64,000 nt of DNA, taken from NCBI GenBank assembly GCA_018398805.1, contig JAGFBZ010000912.1, forward strand, positions 248,001 to 312,000, read 5' to 3'. The translations under genes were made by a program, and so were the position numbers. The notes beneath the pieces are model-generated. The model saw only the letters and a program-made list of their open reading frames with translations, was not told the DNA's origin and made no database searches. Positions 1-13,100 of the stretch are shown here, piece by piece. Every line of letters begins with the position of its first letter. Position 1 is the first letter of the stretch. This stretch comes from Hirundichthys speculiger (Eukaryota; Chordata; Actinopteri; Beloniformes; Exocoetidae).

Positions 1-107
1 CGAGGTGCCTTGCCAACAGATACAGCACGGTTCTCTCAGCTCCTTCTTCCAGCAGCTGTCTGCTCATTCAACTTGAAAAATCAGTCGCCTGGAAGCTGCT
101 GTCTCAC
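1..107 (-). other. LLGL1 intron 10 (partial)
   Basis: Starts with a good donor (gtgagac) after exon 10. No exon or repeat is visible before the window edge. Confidence 0.7.
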
Positions 108-328
108 CCTGTGAGTGTGATGCCGGCCCTGCTGTGCTTTCCCAGCGTTGACCAACCTCTCCCACAGTTTTGGAGGGACGCTGGAGATGTGGCAGGAGCA
201 GGTGATGGCAGAGGAGTGAAGAGGTGCAAGGTAGGGAGTGGGCAGAGTGGGCCACCCGGGGGTCTGGAGATCAATCACCACTAGCTCCTCTTCAAGTAAC
301 ACCACTAGAGCCGACGGGTCGTCAAACT
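108..328 (-). CDS. llgl1: LLGL1 coding exon 10 (residues 360-433)
   Basis: 221 bp between acceptor tttacag|AG and donor CACAGG|gtgaga. Encodes [18 protein letters not shown], then [20 protein letters not shown] and [15 protein letters not shown], the conserved middle of the Lgl propeller. The frame continues only a few codons past the donor before a stop, which supports the intron call. The next exon lies beyond the left edge. Confidence 0.94.
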
Positions 329-3300
329 CTGTAAAAAAGGAGAGGGAAGATGGCAGATCAGGCACTGATTCATGTAAATTCTTGAACCAAACGGGAAGAA
401 AGTGCAGATGTAGATCTTTACGGCTGCTCAGACCCTCACCTTTCTCCTGCTCTACACTGTGGACAGTGAAGAAATCAATCACTCGTGATGTGAAGTCAAG
501 AGTGACGTGCTCTTTGTCCTGCTGGATGGTAAGACAGTGGCGGTCACCATAGCTGGCTCTCGGCATCCCTCCGCTGTATAAAAGCACTGGTGAGCTGGTG
601 GCAAGAACACAATGGAAGAAATATATTAGCATTGATAGATTTATTTCTCATTGAGGACAATGCAGGGGACTTCCCTTTATAGTTGAGCACTGTTAACCAT
701 TTTACATTAATTTATGGGGCACATGCTCTGACACAATTACCCAGTGTCTTGATGACATTTCTGTGAATGCTCTTTGGTCAAAATACCACAAATACAGTTT
801 TAAAAAAAACATAGCTGTCAACCATGAATTTACAGTTCTGTTCAACACAGCTGGTCCACTTTACTCTGACCCCTCCCACTACAGTGTTTGCCTCTTTAGA
901 AATCAGTCTTATCTTTGCGCTATTTCTATGGTAAGCAAATGCATCATGATGTGAACCTGGGTGGAGATAAAGATGCTGGAGCTGCATGATTCTACTGGAT
1001 GGGTCCTGATGTTAAAAGTTCCCTGCAAATCTGAACACCTCAGTGACAGATGTGTGATTTATAAAATCAGAGGGCAGCACAGTGGTTCGGTGGTTAGGAG
1101 CTACAAGGTTCCTGGTTCAAATCCCAGCAGGGAACCTTCTGTGCAATTGGCTTGCATAGGTTTTCTCTGAGTATTTCCAGTTACCCCCCCCCCACAGAAC
1201 AAAAATATAAATGCCAGGTCAACTGGTGATCCTAAATCATCTAAAGGCGTGAGTTTGAGTGCATGTGGTTATTTGTCTATATGTGGCCCTGAGATGAACA
1301 GTCGACCTGTACAGGGTGGACCTACCATCTTCATCTCTAAGACACATGGGAAAGGCTCAAGCAAAGCCATGTGACCCTGAATAGGAGTGAGTGAGTGTGT
1401 GGATGGATGGATGGAAGGATGAATGGATGGATGGATGGATAATCAGGCTGGGATTTAGATTATAAAAATGGCCAAAAGCTGCCTACTACGACAGATACCC
1501 ATCTTCTCGGGGGAGGGAAATCAATAAAACGAAAAGAAAGAAGGACAAAATGAAAATATCAGAAGAATTAGACAAACACATTATGAGAGTAGGAATCAAA
1601 TCTGCTCACCCTGTCTGTGTGGTTCTCCACAGGATCTTGTTAATTGCTTTACAGGGAAATGGACCTATGGATTAAAAAAACAAGAGAAAAAAAAAACAAG
1701 TAGCCATCAGCTCATCATGACTCAGTTGTAAGCCCTCTCATTAATTACAGCAACTAATACACTGTCACAGCAGTAGTCCTGGTTCACTGAGCAGCTGTCG
1801 GTCACTTCACACCTGTGTTCGTAAGAGACCACAAGATGCAAAATAACTGAAAGACAACGTCAAACAGGTCTGTTCTCTGTGTGTTCTGTATGAATTTCTC
1901 ACCATATGGGATGGTAGAGGACACTGGCTGCTGATTGTAGGTGTTGCCGCTGCTAACAGCCCACACAGAATAGCCCCCATCGTTGTGGGAACTTACAAAT
2001 AAGTTTCCAGAGCGCTCCCACACCAGACTCTCCAGCTGCTGCAGGGAGGTTCACACACACAAAAGGAGGTAAGTAAGTCAAATCAGAGCTGATAAATGAA
2101 CATATCTCAAACAATATGAACCTTCTACTTGCATTGCAGAGGTTTAAACTACTGCAACTTAACTCTGCTCTCAAATCTAAGTACCTGCTTGCCAAGGAAC
2201 ATTTGTTCCATGTGACGGGTGCTCAGGTCCCACAGGACAACCAACCCTCGGCTGTAGCCAATCAGAATCTTCCCTGGCTGCTGAGGATGTTCCTGAAGAG
2301 ATTCAACTGGTCCTAATGATTTTCCACATCTGTAGTCATCCGGCAGGCTGGGGGGAAAAAAACACACATCATCCCACATCAGTGGCTTTTTCCATAAAGG
2401 AACTGCTTGACTGCAATCCAGGAAACAATAAATTAAGATTACTTCCAGGTTAAAACAAGGTGAGACAATAACGATGCTGTTGTCGTAGTGCACACGGGAG
2501 AATACAGATTCACACCAGACACAAGAGTCAGACCATCTGTGAACACTGAATGAGGCGAATATCCTCACTCAAGTTAACAAACACGTGTTGTAAATGTTCA
2601 CATGTTGGTGAACTGGCAAAGAAACTTGAGGAAAAGTAGAACAGCTGCGTTTTTGAACCTTTGTGGGGGGAGGCTGACTATCAAAGCATATCTGAGCTCT
2701 ATGTATGAAGTGAGACAGGGAGGTGAGGGTCTCAGATGAGAGGGAAGTCCAAAGACATGATTTAAGGATGGAGAGATCTCTGTAGATGTAAACTGTGTAC
2801 TGGCTGTACTGCTGTGTCCTGTTGTCTGGCATCAAGAAGACCCAAAGGCAAAACTCCAAAAAAAAAAAACATTACCACAGCGAAAACCATCTGTAAGAAT
2901 CCAAAACGTTAATGCAGACTGTTCTTCCAAGATCAACAGCAACTTGAACATTCAACTGCAGCTGAGGTGCTGGATCTCCACATTCCTCTGAGGCAGCAGA
3001 GGAATGTGGAGACACACCCTCGAGATGTCAGAGGATTCCCTCAGCCAAGGATGGCGAAGACAGAGACAAGACTGTAGGACTAAAGACAAGAAACAGCAGT
3101 GCAGGAGAGAAAATGAAGACAGACAAAGAGGAGGGAAGAACACAAATCACTGGAGTTTTCTGGATTTTTCTTTTACTGCAGATGAAGCAGAACTACCTCA
3201 CACACCGACACACACAACGTGACTGACTGATGTGGTGGGGTTTACTGAGGAAGATCCTCTCCGGATGCAGAGAGGCAGAAACATTCCCAACAAAGCATTC

Positions 3301-4116
3301 CATTGTCTCCGTCTCTCTGAAGCAGGATGCTGGATTCCCTAAAAATACTTATGCACAGAGTCTCGGTGATGAGGCTGAGTGTGTGTTTCTGGATTCTTAC
3401 GCATGCGTGTCCCTCTGCATGTGCTCGTTGGATATTCAGCTGAAAACACTTCCCAGACCGGAACACTGCGTTTTGGCAGCTGGCACAAAGCTTCACTGTG
3501 CAAAACCTCCCTTTCTTTGCACAAACCACACAGACACACACACACAAAAGCCTTATCGGGGCCTTCATTACGCCTCAGTTCTGCTCACTTTCATAAACAA
3601 GCCTGGTTAATGAGGGATGACTGCAGCACTAAATATAAAGAAACTAGTTTCTCGTGTGTCTTAAAATCTTCAAAAGCATCTAAGTTTGTCACAAAGTTGG
3701 TTTTCCATGACAACAACAAATTCGCATTTTTGGGCCAACAATCTGCATCTGCGTCCCCTCCCAGTTTCATTCTAGTCCAGTAAGGTTAAAAACAGATAAA
3801 GAGTAACTTCAGAGAGGAAAAAAAGAAAAGTAATTTCATGCAGCCCACCACTGACACTTCTGACTGGGTCAGACCAATCAGAGACTCTGTTATCATTCAT
3901 TTATTTACACACTCGCAACACCTCAGATTGTTATTTTAAGTTTTGCATAACGTGATGTCTCTTTTTCTCAGCAACAGAAATTACAAAACAAACAAATGGA
4001 TTAATTAATTAATTAAAATAAATTGGAATAAATTAGATTTGGCTGTGCTCATTAATCCTGAACTCCTTGAACCTGCCAGCTGCTGCTGCGGTCAACAAGA
4101 ATGTTTGTCTCTGCAG

Positions 4117-4159
<43 letters not shown>

Positions 4160-7100
4160 ACTGCTCAGCTGGACATGAGTGGAAGAAGATGGAGTGTTTA
4201 TCAGATGACATAGTGTTAAAGGAAATGGACAAGAAAGGAGGAGGATGGTGGAAAAAAAAAAGTCAAGAAAGAGATTTTTTTTTTTAAATGTCAACAGCAG
4301 TTCATTATGACTTGGAATTCTGAAATGTTGAGAATGATGAAAAAAAAAACAAGTTTATAACGCTTAAGAAAGCTAATAAAGAGCAATGATGCATCATCAT
4401 GTTGAAAATCCTCAAAAATGCTTCATTCACTGATCTGGCTTTGGTGTGAACAAATCATGTATAAACTGTCTCACCTCTGAGTGACCTGATCCTGGAGCAG
4501 CGTCTTGTTCTCCTGCAGCGAGAGGCGGGGCAATTCCAGGAAGTACACGCCCCCTCCTTCTGTTCCCAAACAGAGCAGGTCACATGACTTTATCAAGAGC
4601 AGGACCGTCACCCGTGTGGCACTGATAGGAAGAAGAGGTGAAATCAAGAGTCAACAATAGTGCGACGATGTATTTTTAAGTATCTTGGTTCTTGGATATT
4701 TGCTTCCTTTGGCATATTGTCCCTTCTTATTGAACTGTGAATTTAATTAATCATAACTTACGGTCCAACTACTTAGTAAGAGGGATTAAATGAGTTTCAC
4801 ATTTTATTTAAAGGCTAAAAATCTTAACCCAGATAAACCATCTCACATACCTGCAGCTCTCGATGCCAGGTCTTCCTGGGAGGCAATAGTTGGTCACTTC
4901 CTGGAGGGAGACCACACCCTCTTTCTTAGTCCCTCCCACCTCTCTCGTTGGCCCGGCTATCAGTTCCCACAGATGAATCGTGTTGTCATCCAGCAGCGAT
5001 AGAAGACGACCCTGGGAGCAAGGCAGATGCCACATGTCACAATTAATGAATGTCAGGATCAATTCCCTTAACCCTGATTTGCAGCAGGATCTTTCATTTT
5101 CGTGTTCAGGAAAATGTTGCCTCACCTGTCCAGGCAGGAAGATGATCTGTGTGACAGCAGTGGTGTCTTTGTGCAGTCCTGTGAACTCCACGCCGGGGGC
5201 TCCGTAGCTGAATGATCCCGTCAAGGAAATCCACAATTCAGTCAACATTTGTTTCATAGTAATGAAGGGGAGTAGAGTTTAACCACCAACATATGACACC
5301 CACAGACCTGCCACACCCCCACCTAAGTCACAGGAAAGGGCGCAAAGACGTAGCTACTTTTAAACAAACAAAATACTGGCAATGACAAACTAAATAAGCA
5401 AGAAGTATCAAAAAACCTGCAGAGGTGGGTGATAACCAAAATGGTTATTAAAAAAGGGGCAGGGCATAGTCATTTTGCATGGAAAGTGACACTAATAAGA
5501 AAGTGTCTTCCAGAATAAGGCAAAGCAGAGCGAATCAGTCAATTAATAGGTAGTTAGGTTTAGTGTATGTAGATTCAGACTGAAGAGTGATTTTTAGCAG
5601 CACCAGCCATAATGGATACATACTGAAAACCTAGCATTCAATTCAATAATATTTCAATAATACCCAAAGGGAAATTACATGTTGCAGCCATTATTTAAGT
5701 CTCTTCAGAGAGTCGGCATGGACGATTACTGCTGTGGGCCGCAGGGATCTCCTGTAGTGGTCTGTGCTGCAGCGGATCTGAAGAGACCTCTGACTGAAGA
5801 CTGTTGATGAATCCACGTGTTGTGCAGACGACACTCAGGGTTATCCAATAAGCTTTTCAGTTTAAGAAGCATCCCTCTTTGCACCATCAACTCTAGAGAC
5901 TCCAGATCTACTAACAGCTGCATGTTCCCATGGTGCTGCATCCACCTTTATACAGCTAAGGTGATAACCTTTTATGATCGTAAACAGCTCAACACCTCAG
6001 CAATGAGACATGTAATAAAAGGTGAAAAGCACAAAGGAATGTCTGTATCTGAATTTATATTTTCCCCGTTAATATTAAAGAAAGATACCCTGCAAAAAAT
6101 AAGTAAGTACTTGTCAGGACCACTGCCACACTCAAAATCCAACAAAAGTAAAGCCAACTTTAACTATTTAACTTGAACCTAAACGACTTAAATAGAAGCA
6201 AAATGGATTTGAAGACATTTCACCTGTCATTTATAATGCTTTTTCAGCTTTCAAATAGTGAAGAGCAGAATACAAGCTGCCCATTATTTCAGGACTTAAC
6301 AGGATTATCATCACCTGGATGACAGAGTCTAGATTCATTCATATAAACATCATTTGCACTTCTCTCAGTTCTCAGCTCATTTTAACTGTCAATGCTGCAT
6401 GTTGTTAATTTAACCATCTACCAACTGTGTCGCCAACACTGCCATCCTAAACAGAATGTGATAAGTGTCAACCATCTTTAGCTGCACAGACGTTTGTAGG
6501 CTTATATGTAATATATGTTGATGTAATCCACAGCCCATGACAATAAAAACCAGTATTTACTCAACAAGAAACAACAAAAAGGCACTTGATACCTTAAAAA
6601 TCATCTCTTCTTTTATGAAATACCTTTTCTTTGGTAACAGAAACAAAATAAAAAACACTAGGTGACAAAGTCTAATGACGCTGAGCTGTAATCAACAAGA
6701 CACACACTGTTGGGTGTAATAGTAGAGAAATTAGAAGACTGTAACAAAGTTCGTAGCAATTACCAACACCAGATGACGCACACGCCTGAAACCACAGTGT
6801 AGATGTTTGTGAGTGTGTAATCAACAGCAATGCTCTCAGTCCTCCCTTTGTTCACCCAGCAAAGCAAGCAGCGTTGACAGAATTAAAACTGTTCTCAAAG
6901 ACTGTGATGGCAACGACGCTCAACTGTGATAAATCGTGAATTAACACACACACACACACACACACACTAATAACTAATAAGCACACGTGTGAGCAGTACT
7001 TAAACACACTGCTTACATAAGCTTGCAGGAATGTGGGAAAAAAACATGCCAAAAAATGAGGAAATTTGGGAAGTTCTTATGTTTGTATTCTTTACAGAGC

Positions 7101-10100
7101 TTGGTGCTCTGCAAGTCTGTTTTTATTATTGTCTTTGCATCTCACCAGAGGAAAAAGAAGAAAGTACAAGAAAACTTGTTTTTAACTCCTCTTTTCATTA
7201 CTAGTGATGTTTTTAATCCATCTCCCCTCAACCCTGACTGAGGTGGCTGGAGGGTGTGATCGTCTCTCCTTCTCCCAGTTTAAAGCCATCCTTATTTCAT
7301 TCACTGGTCAGCTGGAGGCCAACCTGAGTACTAAACCAGCATTCCTGAGTGTTGTCACTTCCTGTCCCCGTGTTTTATTCTCTACAGGAACGCATACCTC
7401 AGACAGCTGGAAGTCGAGGTGTGTGAGGAAAGCTACTTCATTTATGAGCCATGAACTGCCAGTCCAGAGACCGAGACAGAGAGATGGAGCAGATCAAGGA
7501 GAGGAAAATCAAATCCAGCCTTCTACCACTTTGAAGGAAAGTTTTAGAAGTAACATCTCATCAGTTCAGGATTCATGATAAAGCCTGAAAACGGAGGTAA
7601 ACAACTGAGTTACAAGAGTTACATAAACTTCATCAGCAATGAAAGATAGCAGAGGCTGCAGGGTGTTTGATCACATTCAGCAGGATAATCCTCTTAAGGG
7701 TTCCATTAAGTTTGTTCTCACAAACATTCTTACATTTCTTCCTTTATGGGTTATACTAGAGATGTCCCGATCCAGCATTTTGAACTTCCGATCCGATACC
7801 GATATTTATTTGTACTTCCGATCCGATACCGATATCTGCCGATACCGATACCGGCCTATCTGAGCATGTATTAAAGTTTAAAGTCATTTAACCAACTTAC
7901 TTTGTTGTCAGACTCATGCTGAATAGGGTTTTACTCCTGATAATAACTAGCCAGCTGAATTAGGTGCATTTGAATAATACACATTGGTTGGTAACGAGAA
8001 ATGGACCTATTTTATTTAACAAATCAACACAAATAGACAAAATGATAAATAACAAACAGAAATGGCATCAGTAAACCACGGCTTTACAAGCCATAAGTGC
8101 AGATAATATTGTTAATTGTATTAAGCAAACACAACCTGAGTTTAACCGTCTATTAACAGCATTAGCACCTGTGCTTTGACACTGTTCAGTGGCAGTTTGT
8201 CACGATTCCCAAACGTCCCAAACGGGGGGTGTGGAGAGGAGCTCGAGTTGTCTCGCGCGGGGGGCGGGGTGTTTGTGGCTGTGCACTGTGCCCGACAGAG
8301 AGAGAGCAGCGTTGCCAACTTAGCGACTTTGTCGCTATATCTAGCGACTTTCCAGACCCCCCTAGCGACTTAATTTGTAAAAAGCGACTAGCGACAAATC
8401 TAGCGACTTTTTTCTGGTGATTTAGTGACTCACTGGCACTCAAACCGCTAGGTTTGAAGCCATCACTTGGCCGCTGATGGCTGCTGTCTGCCTCGCGAGC
8501 CGCGCTTCTCTCTCTTTCTCTCTCTCTGTCGGGCACAGTGCACAGCCACAAACCAAACACCCCGCCCCCTATGGAGCCCCGTTTGGGTCATAATTCAATG
8601 AATAAATTAGTCTATTATTATGAAATATAGGCGTGAAGTACGTATCCATTATTATGAAATGCAAGTTTATTGTTATGAAATATTTCTCATTATTATGATA
8701 ATGGTTTCGTTTTTCATAAGAATGAGCTTTTACATAATAATGGTTTCGTTTTTCATAAGAATGAGCTTTTACGTAATAATGGGTTTGTTTTTCATAAGAA
8801 TGATTTGTGTGGCCGCCCCTGTGGCGCAGTCGTTAGGGCAGGCGGTCATATACAGAGGCTACAGTCCTCGTGCGGCTGGTCGTGAGTTCGATTCCCGGCT
8901 CGGCGACTCTTTCCCACGTGTCTTCCCCATTCTCTCTGCCCCCCTTCCTGTCTCTCAACTTTCAATAAAGGCCACTAGAGCCAAAAAAATCTAAAAAAAA
9001 AAAAGAATGATTTGTGTGTCAATCACAGCAGAGAGGGCGGAGGGCAATTATGTAAAAACTCATTCTTAGATTTAAAAAAAAAAAAAAGCTATTCTGAAAT
9101 AAACTATTATGCATTAAACTAAGATTAAATAATAATAAAAATATATTTCATAATAATTACATTTTTTTCATAATAATGGGAAATATTTCATAATAATAAA
9201 CATGTATTTAATAATAATGGGAAATATTACATAATAATGGATACGTATTTCATAATAATAAACCCCTGTATTTCATAATAATAGACTCATTTATTCATTG
9301 AATTATGACCCAAATGGGGCTCCATAGCCCCCCGCGCGAGACCACTCGAGCTCCTACTGAAGTTGGCTGGAAAATGCGGACCGGATATTAGGGAAACACA
9401 GAGCAAGACCTGGAATGGGTTATCTGAATAATGCGCTGCGCGGTGCGCTGGAAAACCCGGAACGGACTTTAGAAAAAAACTGGATCGGGAGTCTGGATCG
9501 GCATTTTTAGGGCTTGCCGATCCGATACCGATCCGCATTTTTTGCTCATATCGGCGGCCGATCCGATACGAATATTATTGGATTGGGACACCTCTAGGTT
9601 ATACAGATTACTTTCTTTGGGATTCTGTACTCATAGTGGATAAAGTGAGTGTCATCGTTATGTGTTTACTGTTGGAGGAAAAAAAAAGTTAAATTGTTCA
9701 TATCAGTGTGATACCGGTCCGAGCTGGATTCTGATAATCAGTCAATCATCTCTAACAGAAAGCCAAGTCAGTAGAGAGAGTGACAAAAAAAAAAAAAAAA
9801 AAATTTTTCTTGACAGTGCTACAGAGATAATGAGAGAAAACATATAAAAGTAGAACAGCAGTGTAATAAAGATCAGATGGACAGAAAACAGATGGGCAGC
9901 TGTGGTTTGTATGTATATTCCAAGCAATGTGTCAAAGCTCATTCATCACAAAAACTGCATCCCCTACTCCCGACAAGGTATGCTAAAAAAAGCTGTCGAC
10001 GCATGGAGGAAGACCACTAATGGCCATCTAAGACCGAGTCAGAGCCTCGACTCTTAACTGTTCTGTGGCACCTTTGACAGGAACTCTCTCTGATTTCAAA

Positions 10101-13100
10101 CTGTCATTTGTACACAGCCCCAAATAAAAACGTACAGTCAGAAGGACAAAATCCAAAAACTCAATTGTGGCAGATGATAAATTTTACAGATCTGAGACAC
10201 ACACCATATTCTCTTTCTGGTCTTAGTTTGTCAGGGGACAGCTGGTAGAGGGATTCCCAGTGATGATGTCATCACCTCCTCTCAAGGGAGGGCTGTACGA
10301 GTCCCGTGTTACACAGCTCATTAAAAGTTTGCGTATGTCTGAATTAAGCCCCCTTCCCCCTCATGGGGTCTGCTCGTTGGTCAGTATTACAAGTCCTCAG
10401 TACTTCGGGTCAGAAAATAGGCGTCTAATTGTGTCACCCTGCAACATGCTTGCATTTAAAGCCTTGTCGACCTTCTTCCAGCCTACAGTCAACTCTGCTC
10501 TGATCTGAACCCCGTGGCTGGCAGAAAGAGCAGGGATGGGCATTTAAAGGAATTTTCAAAACATTAAAATTGTTGTTTTCACTTCACGAGGGTAGAAAGC
10601 CAGCAAGCAGTTTGTCGCAACCACAGAGAAATGTGAGAGTTGGAGAGAAATATACCAGCACCTCAGTGAGACACAAACCAAGAGCTAACAGCATCAGATC
10701 TCATTAAAATTAAAAAGGACAAATATCACAACCTTTTCTTTGAAAGTGGACACTATTTCATGAAGTCTAAATGAAATAGTTATAGCATGTTTTGCCCAAA
10801 ATACCACAGAAACAACATGAAAGCTCTTTCTGTCTTTACAGGTCTGTTCATAGCACCTGGGTTTAGGGGTGGAGCTTTCCACCCGACGACTCCACCCCTT
10901 TCTTTCCAGGGTGTGCCTCTTTTGATGTCAGTGTTTTAGCTTTATGCTTCCCACTTCAGAGGTACCATACATGCATCATGGCGTGAAGTTGACAGGCGAT
11001 AAAGAAGGGAAATGTGGATCATTCTTCTATGATCTGGGCCGGTGATGTCACAGGAGCCTATAAAAACATACGCCACACTGAAAGAGAACCTTTTGGACAT
11101 CAGCTACCCCAAACAAACTGCTAGGGTTGTATTGTTGCTGTATTGGGTTGTCGCCTCGGACACAAACACATGATCTCAAGCGCAGATAAATGTGTTTTGT
11201 CATAATACGTCCCCTTTAAGGAGGTACAATGGTCACCCTGTTCACTATCTAACCCTTCTCTCATACTTAAGCAGCGCCAACGGCATTGCTGCCCATTAAC
11301 TTTGAACAGGGTGATGTCAACCATCGCTGTGTCTCCCATCGAACGTTGAGGGAAGATCAAGTTTTCCTGCGTCGTCACAAGCGCCAGCCAATCAAATTGG
11401 CTAGCCAATGAAGGTGTATATGGGAGTGGGACTGTTCCAAAACATGCAGCTAATTTGTTTACCAAGCGGGAAGAAATGTTACTAGTTATTTGGTACGATG
11501 AAAGCACATCGGAAACTCCCACCGTCCAGAGTTGCTGCAAAGCTGCTATCAGCGGATGTTTGTCGAGCAGGTTAACACACAACTATTTCCCATTTAGCAA
11601 TAAAATATGCAGCAAAGTCTGACAGTGGTGTAATTGGATTTAATGTATTTTGTCATAAAATTTAATTTAAATGTTGCAAAATTTGACTAAAATCCAGAAA
11701 CACACAACTGTCAAAGCAATATCTCTATCTAAGGTTTTGAGTAACTTGTCAAAGATGACTCATGAAAATCTAATAAAAAAAAAAAAAAAGAATCCAACAT
11801 GAGGTACCATATTGGCACAAATATAGGACAATATTTTATTCTAGAAATCGTATTCTCAAAAATGGGGTCATTGTATCGAGGTCTAGACTTTTCTATTGTC
11901 GTTACACATCTGCACCACTAGATGGAGCTGCACTGAAGTAACCAGTAGGTGAATGGAGCGTCACAGTGAACGCGTGGAGCAGGATCTGATGGAAAATGGA
12001 GGAACCACACGACCGTGCTGAACAAAGGGGCTCGAGAGTCCAGAATTTTTTTTTTTTTTTTTAAAACAGACTTATTGTTAATGTTGTCCTTGAAAAACTT
12101 GACTTTGAAGGTTATGCAGTTATTGACATCATTAATGCACTTATTGAACTACATGGTTGTTGCTTATTCACTGAGTCATAGTTTCAGATTTTAAGAGAAT
12201 ACAGTTTATTAAATAATACTATACCTTGATTTTAAATAACATGGAAACCTGACACATACCTTACTTTAAGTATGGTACCATACTTCCTTAAAAAGATGAA
12301 ATCATTAAAATGTTTAACAATACAACAGAATGTTATCTCTGGGGGATTTTCTTTCTATACTAACTGTACAATAAAAAGTTGTTTTATGAATAACCTTATT
12401 GTCTTCATCATATTTGTATTTTTCCCAAAATGATATTTAAACAATAGGGGTGGTCTTATAATCAGAGTCGTCCTATATTCGGGCCCATACGGTACTTAAC
12501 CCTGTCTGGCACTGAACATGCTGCTCAAAGATTTGGTGGTGCTGATCTGGATGTTTTAGGTGTGACATACAAAGATTTGCTGTAAGAGGACCCTGAAACT
12601 CACACAATGGGGGCCTACAGCAACTCATACTCACTGAATCATTGTCTCTTCCTCTCCCTCTCTCTCTCACACACACACGTGCAATTGCCCGGTGATGCAG
12701 AGAGGCAGCGTTAGCAAAGATAAAGCGATTTCACGGTCTGAATACAGACAAACAGAAGGCATTGTCCTCCATTGGGACACACAGCCAACACACCCTTTAA
12801 CACATAAATGCGACACAAGATAGGGATGGACAGGAAAGAAGGAAAAACCACTACAAACAGGAATGAATGTAAGAGCTGACCACACACACAAAGACAATTT
12901 AGATGAAGAAAGGATCAAAAGAAAGTTTCAGAGCCAGGCTTCTGGAAAATGAAACTGGTTTGGTATTATAGTCCTCTCATGGTTTTTCAGCGACTGCTTT
13001 TATGCCTAAACATAGTCAGTGTCAAACTCTTCAGATATTTGGCAAAAAGCAATAAACCAGACAAGCCAAACAACTCCTCCCACCCACTAGAGAAACAAAC

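Larger units (their letters stand above)
7757..9596. mobile_element. hAT-like nonautonomous element with nested insertions
   Basis: Terminal inverted repeats are TAGAGATGTCCCGATCC at the left and the complement of TAGAGGTGTCCCAATCC at the right. A perfect 8-bp target duplication, GGTTATAC, lies at 7749-7756 and 9597-9604. 8-bp duplications are typical of hAT transposons. Subterminal 'ccgatccgatacc' repeats occur at both ends. No transposase frame is visible. The interior contains at least two inverted-repeat modules and a SINE, listed separately. Confidence 0.85.

Noticed and set aside
3004..3222. Plus-strand frame next to a short inverted duplication
   Set aside because: Short, no domain, within an LLGL1 intron; no evidence of a gene.
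8812..8890. Possible tRNA gene (A and B box present)
   Set aside because: Followed by a SINE body and poly(A) with a 16-bp target duplication, so it is a retroposon.
8600..9290. CRISPR-like regularly repeated tattatgaaat motifs
   Set aside because: Eukaryotic transposon interior; repeat spacing is irregular and there are no unique spacers.
11121..11582. 153-codon open frame on the minus strand
   Set aside because: No recognisable domain, no splice partner, lies in repeat-like DNA of an LLGL1 intron; likely chance or transposon debris.
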